From NCBI RefSeq assembly GCF_002286815.1, contig NZ_MUNM01000083.1, forward strand, positions 62,001-126,000: a stretch of 64,000 nucleotides of DNA. Reading direction: 5' to 3'. The stretch comes from Pseudomonas sp. PICF141 (GTDB lineage Bacteria; Pseudomonadota; Gammaproteobacteria; Pseudomonadales; Pseudomonadaceae). The notes beneath the pieces are model-generated. The model made no database searches and was not told where the DNA came from. It was given only the letters and a program-made list of their open reading frames with translations. A program made the position numbers and the translations under genes. This document shows, in pieces, positions 58,554-64,000 of the stretch. The first letter of the stretch is position 1, and each line of letters opens with the position of its first letter.

Positions 58554-61205
58554 TCAGGCTTCACTGTCCAGTCCCGGCTGAGTTTGCAATGGCAGGTGCA
58601 GCGTGATGCAGGTGCCGCGTCCGCCGATACCGTCGGCGACGCTGATCCGCCCGCCATGGGCACCGACCATGCCCTGACAAATCGCCAGCCCCAGCCCGGT
58701 GCCCTGCCCGCCGCGATCGCCGCGAGCAGCGGTGTAAAACATGTCGAAAATCTTCGCCCGGTCCTCCTCGGGAATCCCCGGCCCTTCATCGCTGACGGAG
58801 AAAAACAGCTCGCTGTCAGTGGCCCCGGCACGCAATTCCAGGCGCCCGCGGGGCGGCGAGAAACGCGCGGCGTTTTCCAGCACATTGACCAGTGCTTGCT
58901 CGATCAACGCGGCATGCACATACAGCAGCGGCAACTCGGCTGGCACGTCGGTGATGACCTGCAACGATGCCAGCACCGCACGCAGACGATTGAGCGAACT
59001 GCCGACGATGTCGGCCGGTGACACCCAGTCCCGCGAAAGCTTCAGGGCGCCGTGCCCGAGGCGCGTCATGTCCAGCAGGTTTTGAATGTAGCGATCCAGC
59101 CGCTCGGCTTCATCGCGGGTGCCTTCGAGCAGTTCGCGGCGGTCCTCCAACGGAATCGCCTCGCCCAGCGCCAGCAGGCTGTCGATGCTGCCGCGCATGG
59201 AGGTCAGCGGCGTGCGTAAATCGTGGGACACCGACGCCAGCAGCGCGCTGCGCAATTGCTCGGTTTCGCCATGCAAACGTGCCGCCTCAAGGTCATCGGC
59301 CAATTGCGCGCGGGCCAATGCCTGGGCCAGCGGTTGGCTCAACGCGGTCAACAAGCGCCGCCGCTGGCCGCTCAGGGTCTGGCCTTCTTTGGCGCACACA
59401 CCGAGCAGCGCCAACGGTCCATCGTCCACCGACAGAGGCCACCACCACCAGCGCCCGAACGGCAACGTACCAGTGCCCGCGCCGGCCGGTTGATCATGTT
59501 GCCAAGCCCAATCGGCGGCAGCGCGCTCGGCTTCGGAGAACTCCAGCGGCCCGCCGGTTTCGACTTTCCAGCCGCTCTGGCCATCGCGATTGAGCAGGCA
59601 CAGTTTCAGGCCCGCCCAGCCGTTGAGGTGCTGCGCCGCAGCGCTGATCACAGCCTGACGGTCGGTGGCGGCGGTGAGTTTGCGCGACAGATCGAGCAGT
59701 TCGCTGGTTTCTTCCTGGGTGTCGCGCAACGCCTGCAATTGCCGCCGTTGCCGCGCCGCCAGGTTGCCGGTGAGGGCCGCCATCAGCAGAAAGAACAGCA
59801 AGGTCAGCACGTCTTCTTCGCGCTGGATGCTGAAAGAGAAGTTCGGCGGGATGAACAGAAAGTCATAGGTCAGAAACGACAGTGCCGCGCAGGCCAAGGC
59901 CGGGCCGAGACTGCTGCGCACCGCCACCAGTAACACGGCCGCGAGGAACACCAGGGAAATGTTGGGCAACGGCAAGACGCTCGAAACCGCCCAGGCCAAG
60001 GCAGTGGCAAGCACTGTCGCCACCAGCGCCAATGCGTAGTCGAACCAGACCAGCGACTGCGCCGAGCGTTGGCGCGGTTGATGCTGTTCCTGATCGCTGT
60101 CGAGCACATTAATTTCCAATCCGCGAGCATTGCGCAGCAAACGTGACGCCAGACCGCCGCCGAACAACCGTCGACGCCAACGCTGGCGTGACTGGCCCAC
60201 CAGCACCAGGCTGGCGCGTCGTTCAGCGGCGTGCTGGATCAGGGTTTTGGCCACCTCACCGGCGCGCAGCAACACCACTTCACCACCGAGGCGTTCGGCC
60301 AGTTGTTGGGCGCTTTGCAGGCGCAGTCGCGATTGCTCGTCGCGCACACGGCCGTTGTCCACATGCACCAGGCTCCACGGCAGATGCCGCCGCTGGGCCA
60401 CACGACTGGCGTGACGCACCAGCCGCTCGGCCTGAGCATCGCCATCGACGCCCACCAGCAAACGACCGCGCACCGCCGGTGCGGCCTGCCCCAACTGGCG
60501 ATAACCCTGGGCCAGATCGTTATCGACCTGAGCGGCGGCGGTTTGCATCGCCAGTTCGCGCAGGGCGGTGAGGTTGGTCTGGGTAAAGAAGGCATCGATG
60601 GCCGCTCGCGCCTGCTCCGGCACGTAGACCTTGCCCTCGCGCAAACGCTCCAGCAATTCACGCGGCGGCAAGTCGATCAGCAGCAATTCGTAGGCTTCTT
60701 GCAGCACCCAGTCCGGCAAGGTTTCGCGCACCTGAACGCCGGTGATGCCGCGCACCTGATCGTTGAGACTTTCCAGATGCTGGACGTTGACCGTGGTGAA
60801 CACATCGATGCCGGCGGCCAGCAATTCCTGAATGTCTTGCCAGCGTTTGGCGTGTCGACTGCCGGGGGCGTTGCTGTGGGCCAGTTCGTCCACCAGCACC
60901 AGTTTCGGTCTGGCGGCCAGCAGACCGTCGAGGTCCATTTCTTCGAGCATCACGCCGCGGTATTCCGAGCGCACCAACGGCTGCTGCGGCAAGCCGCTGA
61001 GCAGCGCTTCGGTTTCGGCGCGACCGTGGGTTTCGACCACCCCGGCCATGACTTTCACGCCCTGGCGCAGTTGGGTGTGGGCGGCTTGCAGCATGGCGTA
61101 GGTCTTGCCGACCCCGGGGGCTGCGCCGAGAAACACCTTGAGCCGGCCACGGCCATCGCGGGGCAGGTTTGCTAACAGCGCATCGGCGCGGCCGGAGTCA
61201 CTCAT
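58554..61205 (-). CDS. kdpD: KdpD sensor histidine kinase
   Basis: 883 residues from MSDSGRADALLANLP. N-terminal KdpD domain with Walker A GAAPGVGKTYAML and LVDELAHSNAPGSRH, USP-like domain (about 245-370), four helices (about 400-495), GAF, HisKA (SVSHDLRTPL) and HATPase (FSVSDEGPGI, GTGLGLAI). Responds to external K+ and turgor. A REP array separates it from kdpC, so it may be less tightly coupled. Confidence 0.96.
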   Translation of the reverse strand: MSDSGRADALLANLPRDGRGRLKVFLGAAPGVGKTYAMLQAAHTQLRQGVKVMAGVVETHGRAETEALLSGLPQQPLVRSEYRGVMLEEMDLDGLLAARPKLVLVDELAHSNAPGSRHAKRWQDIQELLAAGIDVFTTVNVQHLESLNDQVRGITGVQVRETLPDWVLQEAYELLLIDLPPRELLERLREGKVYVPEQARAAIDAFFTQTNLTALRELAMQTAAAQVDNDLAQGYRQLGQAAPAVRGRLLVGVDGDAQAERLVRHASRVAQRRHLPWSLVHVDNGRVRDEQSRLRLQSAQQLAERLGGEVVLLRAGEVAKTLIQHAAERRASLVLVGQSRQRWRRRLFGGGLASRLLRNARGLEINVLDSDQEQHQPRQRSAQSLVWFDYALALVATVLATALAWAVSSVLPLPNISLVFLAAVLLVAVRSSLGPALACAALSFLTYDFLFIPPNFSFSIQREEDVLTLLFFLLMAALTGNLAARQRRQLQALRDTQEETSELLDLSRKLTAATDRQAVISAAAQHLNGWAGLKLCLLNRDGQSGWKVETGGPLEFSEAERAAADWAWQHDQPAGAGTGTLPFGRWWWWPLSVDDGPLALLGVCAKEGQTLSGQRRRLLTALSQPLAQALARAQLADDLEAARLHGETEQLRSALLASVSHDLRTPLTSMRGSIDSLLALGEAIPLEDRRELLEGTRDEAERLDRYIQNLLDMTRLGHGALKLSRDWVSPADIVGSSLNRLRAVLASLQVITDVPAELPLLYVHAALIEQALVNVLENAARFSPPRGRLELRAGATDSELFFSVSDEGPGIPEEDRAKIFDMFYTAARGDRGGQGTGLGLAICQGMVGAHGGRISVADGIGGRGTCITLHLPLQTQPGLDSEA

Positions 61206-61224
61206 GCTTGAAGTTCTCTCTAAT

Positions 61225-61336
61225 TGATCGTTCCCACGCTCTGCGTGGGAATGCAGCCCGGGACGCTCCGCGTCCCATCCGAAGCGGACGCAGAGCGTCC
61301 ATAGATGCATTCCCACGCAGAGCGTGGGAACGATCC
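61225..61336. repeat. REP-like array between kdpC and kdpD
   Basis: Same family as at 57.7 kb: CGTTCCCACGCTCTGCGTGGGAA, GGGACGCTCCGCGTCCC and an inverted return copy, filling most of the 149-base gap between kdpC and kdpD. Confidence 0.85.
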
Positions 61337-61354
61337 TTTCCAAACTTTTGACCT

Positions 61355-61900
61355 TTACAACTTTTCCAGCGCCCTATTCAGCGCCAACACATTCACCACC
61401 GGCGGCCCCACCAACGGCTGCTCGATGTGCGCATCCAGCAATTGCTCAAGCGTAGCCACCGGCAGATTGCGCGCCGTCGCGACACGCGCCAGTTGATAGG
61501 CAATCGCAGCCGGAGGCAAGTGCGGATCGAGGCCGCTGCCGGAGGTGGTCAGCATCGCCAACGGCACTGGGCCTTGGCCAGCCACCTGCAATTTATTGGC
61601 CTCGTCGATCACCCGAGTGGCCAGCGCCGGATTGCTGGGCGAGAAGTTGCTGGCGCTGCTCGACACGGTGGCAAAGGCACCGGCCGATGGCCGTGGGTGG
61701 AACCAGCCGTCGCCGACGAAATCCTGGGCGATCAGCGACGAGCCGCGAACCTTGCCATCAGCGTCGCGCACCAGGCTGCCATTGGCCTGGTCCGGGAAAG
61801 CGACCTGGGCGACGCCGGTGACCACCAACGGGTAGGCGACGCCGGTGATCAGGGTCATCAGCAACAACAGGCTCAGGGCCGGACGTATCAATGTGGACAT
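61355..61900 (-). CDS. kdpC: KdpC subunit of the K+-transporting ATPase
   Basis: 181 residues: one N-terminal helix (about 8-28), periplasmic domain with GDGWFHPRPSAG and LTTSGSGLDPHLPPAAI. Stabilises the KdpFABC complex. The start is ATG 61900; kdpB ends 79 bases upstream in the same direction. Confidence 0.96.
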   Translation of the reverse strand: MSTLIRPALSLLLLMTLITGVAYPLVVTGVAQVAFPDQANGSLVRDADGKVRGSSLIAQDFVGDGWFHPRPSAGAFATVSSSASNFSPSNPALATRVIDEANKLQVAGQGPVPLAMLTTSGSGLDPHLPPAAIAYQLARVATARNLPVATLEQLLDAHIEQPLVGPPVVNVLALNRALEKL

Positions 61901-61978
61901 TTCAAAATCCTCGATTCGATAAAAAACTCAGGTCTGGAAGCTACTGCACCACAAAAAAACCGCACACGCAGATCAACC

Positions 61979-64000
61979 TCAAACCAGCTGCAACGCCGTC
62001 AACAGCATGTCGATCGCCTTGATGCCCACGAACGGCACCAGAAGCCCGCCCAGGCCATAGATCAGCAGATTGCGCCGCAGCAACGCCGCCGCGCTCACCG
62101 CCTGTACCCGCACACCGCGCAGTGCCAGCGGAATCAGCACCACAATGATCAAGGCGTTGAACACAATCGCCGACAGGATCGCGCTGCGCGGGCTGCTCAG
62201 ATGCATGACGTTGAGCACACCCAGTTGCGGGTAGATCGAGGCGAACAGCGCCGGCAGGATCGCGAAGTACTTGGCCACGTCGTTGGCGATGGAAAAGGTC
62301 GTCAGTGCACCGCGGGTCACCAGCAATTCCTTGCCGATTTGCACCACGTCCAACAGCTTGGTCGGGTCGCTGTCGAGGTCGACCATGTTCGCCGCCTCCC
62401 GTGCCGCTTGCGTACCGTCGTTCATCGCCATGCCCACGTCCGCCTGAGCCAGGGCCGGGGCGTCGTTGGCGCCATCGCCGCACATGGCGACCAGGCGACC
62501 GTCGTTCTGCTCGTGGCGAATGCGTGCCAGTTTCTTCTCCGGCGTGGCTTCGGCCAGTACGTCATCCACGCCCGCTTCGGCAGCAATCGCAGCGGCGGTC
62601 AACGGGTTGTCGCCCGTGACCATGACCGTGCGAATCCCCAGCTTGCGCAGTTCGGCGAAACGCTCGCGAATGCCGGGCTTGACCACGTCCTTGAGGTGAA
62701 TGACACCGAGCAATTTGCCATCGACGCAGACCAGCAACGGCGTGCCGCCACTCTGGGCGATCCTGTCGATTTCCCGGGACAGAGGCGCGGCCAGATCGGC
62801 GCGTTTGAGGCCGACGAAGGTCAGCAGCGAATCCACCGCGCCTTTGCGATAGACCCGACCTTGATAGTCGACCCCAGACAAGCGGGTTTCAGCACTGAAT
62901 GGCACAGCGGTCAGCACCTCGGCGGACGGCTCGGGTTGCGGATGAAGACCGCGCAGGTACTCGACGATGGATTTGCCTTCAGCCGTGTCATCGGCCAAGG
63001 AGGCAAACAACGCGCCTTCGGCCAGTTCCCTGGCAGTGACACCCGGCGCGGCATAGACCGCGGAGCAGCGACGGTTGCCGAAGGTGATGGTGCCGGTCTT
63101 GTCCAGCAGCAGGACATGCACGTCCCCCGCCGCTTCCACGGCGCGACCGGATTTGGCGATCACGTTCAGGCGCACCAGACGGTCCATCCCGGCGATACCG
63201 ATGGCCGACAACAAACCGCCAATGGTGGTGGGAATCAGCGTGACCAACAACGCCACCAGGAACACCAGCGGCAGGCTGCCGTTAGCGAAGTGGGCGAACG
63301 GTTGCAGGGTCACTACCACCAGCAGAAAGATCAGGGTCAGGCCGATCAGCAGGATATCCAGCGCCACTTCGTTCGGGGTTTTCTGGCGTTTGGCGCCTTC
63401 GACCAGCGCGATCATGCGGTCGAGGGTCGACTCCCCGGGGTTGGCGGTGATGCGCACCAGCAGCCAGTCGGACACCAGCCGAGTGTTGCCGGTGACCGCC
63501 GAGCGGTCGCCGCCGGACTCCCGAATCACCGGCGCCGACTCACCGGTAATCGCCGCTTCGTTGACCGCCGCGATGCCTTCGATCACCTCGCCGTCACCGG
63601 GGATCATTTCCCCTGCTTCCACGCGCACCACATCGCCCTTGCGCAGGCTGGTGGCGGGCACTACCTGAAAGCTGCCATTGGCGTTTTTGCGCCGGGCACT
63701 CAAGCCTTCGCTGCCGGCCTTGAGGCTGTCGGCACGGGCCTTGCCGCGACCTTCGGCCAGCGCTTCGGCGAAGTTGGCGAACAACACGGTGAACCACAAC
63801 CACAAGGCGATTTGCGCGGCGACGAAAGTCGGCACGGCGCTGTCGGGAATGAAGCACAGCACGGTGGTCAGAATCGCGGTCAGTTCCACCACCAGCATCA
63901 CCGGCGCACGTTGCAATTGCCGTGGGTCGAGTTTTACGAACGCTTGCACCAGCGCCGGGCGCCAGAGGGCCGAGATCGCGGTTTTCGGTTGTTCCGGCGC
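61979..64000 (-). CDS. kdpB: KdpB ATPase subunit of K+ transporter, 5' partial
   Basis: P-type ATPase. Motifs: TGESAPV, phosphorylated Asp in LLDKTGTITFGN, GDGANDAPALAQADVGMAM. The frame is open to the window end (codons continue above 63949, reading TAISALWRPALVQAFVKLDP), so the N-terminus lies outside. Hydrolyses ATP for high-affinity K+ uptake with KdpA and KdpC. kdpA/F should follow upstream, outside the window. Confidence 0.97.
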   Translation of the reverse strand, partial: APEQPKTAISALWRPALVQAFVKLDPRQLQRAPVMLVVELTAILTTVLCFIPDSAVPTFVAAQIALWLWFTVLFANFAEALAEGRGKARADSLKAGSEGLSARRKNANGSFQVVPATSLRKGDVVRVEAGEMIPGDGEVIEGIAAVNEAAITGESAPVIRESGGDRSAVTGNTRLVSDWLLVRITANPGESTLDRMIALVEGAKRQKTPNEVALDILLIGLTLIFLLVVVTLQPFAHFANGSLPLVFLVALLVTLIPTTIGGLLSAIGIAGMDRLVRLNVIAKSGRAVEAAGDVHVLLLDKTGTITFGNRRCSAVYAAPGVTARELAEGALFASLADDTAEGKSIVEYLRGLHPQPEPSAEVLTAVPFSAETRLSGVDYQGRVYRKGAVDSLLTFVGLKRADLAAPLSREIDRIAQSGGTPLLVCVDGKLLGVIHLKDVVKPGIRERFAELRKLGIRTVMVTGDNPLTAAAIAAEAGVDDVLAEATPEKKLARIRHEQNDGRLVAMCGDGANDAPALAQADVGMAMNDGTQAAREAANMVDLDSDPTKLLDVVQIGKELLVTRGALTTFSIANDVAKYFAILPALFASIYPQLGVLNVMHLSSPRSAILSAIVFNALIIVVLIPLALRGVRVQAVSAAALLRRNLLIYGLGGLLVPFVGIKAIDMLLTALQLV

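Noticed and set aside
61941..62483. 180-codon frame overlapping kdpB on the same strand
   Set aside because: Arg/Gly-rich out-of-frame reading of kdpB, whose own frame is intact.
1..64000. CRISPR array, insertion sequence, integron, tRNA or rRNA
   Set aside because: Repeats are REP-type inverted pairs without regular spacers; no transposase, recombinase, cloverleaf or rRNA-like sequence was recognised on either strand.

Overview
This is a chromosomal segment of a Pseudomonas of the fluorescens group. The evidence is GC-rich coding sequence, many inverted REP pairs of the types common in that group (core motifs such as GGAGCGAGGCTTGCCCGCGAAGG and CGTTCCCACGCTCTGCGTGGGAACG), an OprI lipoprotein, an EarP/EF-P(Arg32) pair and a SagS-OspR-Gpx-MsrB block. 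Compared from memory with P. aeruginosa PAO1, 13-34 kb follows the PA2824-PA2852 order, 35.6-41.4 kb matches the PA1750-PA1754 (DAHP synthase to cysB) block, and 42.4-54 kb returns to PA2853-PA2867. There is no tRNA, rRNA, insertion sequence, prophage or CRISPR array. Both edges cut genes: a Kef-type antiporter at the left and kdpB at the right.

Layout. 0-4 kb: cation/proton antiporter, an ammonium transporter with a probable sigma-54 promoter, and a DUF883/YqjE/YqjK-like membrane stress trio. 4-6.7 kb: an EAL phosphodiesterase with all catalytic residues, then dGTPase. 6.8-11.8 kb: a phosphorelay locus of the Bvg/Evg/Roc type, with a stand-alone receiver, a NarL-type regulator and a 1213-residue unorthodox kinase with two Venus flytrap domains. 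11.8-17.2 kb: free methionine-R-sulfoxide reductase, a DUF815 ATPase, SagS, OspR-Gpx and MsrB, a redox-repair neighbourhood around a biofilm-switch kinase. 17-27 kb: AlaA, HtpX, Tpm, a DOPA-type dioxygenase, DeaD helicase with a long leader, a crotonase, a spermidine-synthase-like protein and type II DAHP synthase. 27-31 kb is the most eroded part: a frameshifted and truncated YcaQ-like remnant, a DUF1127 protein, two LysR regulators (one frameshifted) and a TauE permease. 30-33 kb: OhrR, Ohr and a secreted esterase. 33-35.6 kb: EF-P with its rhamnosyltransferase EarP, and a GreA/B-like protein. 35.6-41.7 kb: CysB, a universal stress protein, 5'-nucleotidase, a PanE-like reductase, a CxxC thioredoxin-fold protein divergent from a PilZ protein, type I DAHP synthase and a small GNAT protein. 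42-48.6 kb: OprI beside an L,D-transpeptidase, TesA divergent from a YbbA-YbbP exporter, and GreB. 49-57.7 kb: DoxX, an MltF-type transglycosylase, TatD, a chemoreceptor, a thioesterase, a CHAD protein and a patatin. 57.8-64 kb: the kdpB-C-D-E potassium-uptake operon.

Much of the window handles envelope maintenance, oxidative-damage repair and c-di-GMP/phosphorelay signalling. The best candidate for an under-described system is the receiver/regulator/kinase locus at 6.8-11.8 kb, which has a GacA-box-like inverted repeat upstream of the regulator and an intact EAL enzyme nearby. Other items worth checking are a 13-bp triple tandem repeat in a divergent promoter region, two frameshifted genes and two divergent gene pairs with overlapping or nearly abutting starts.
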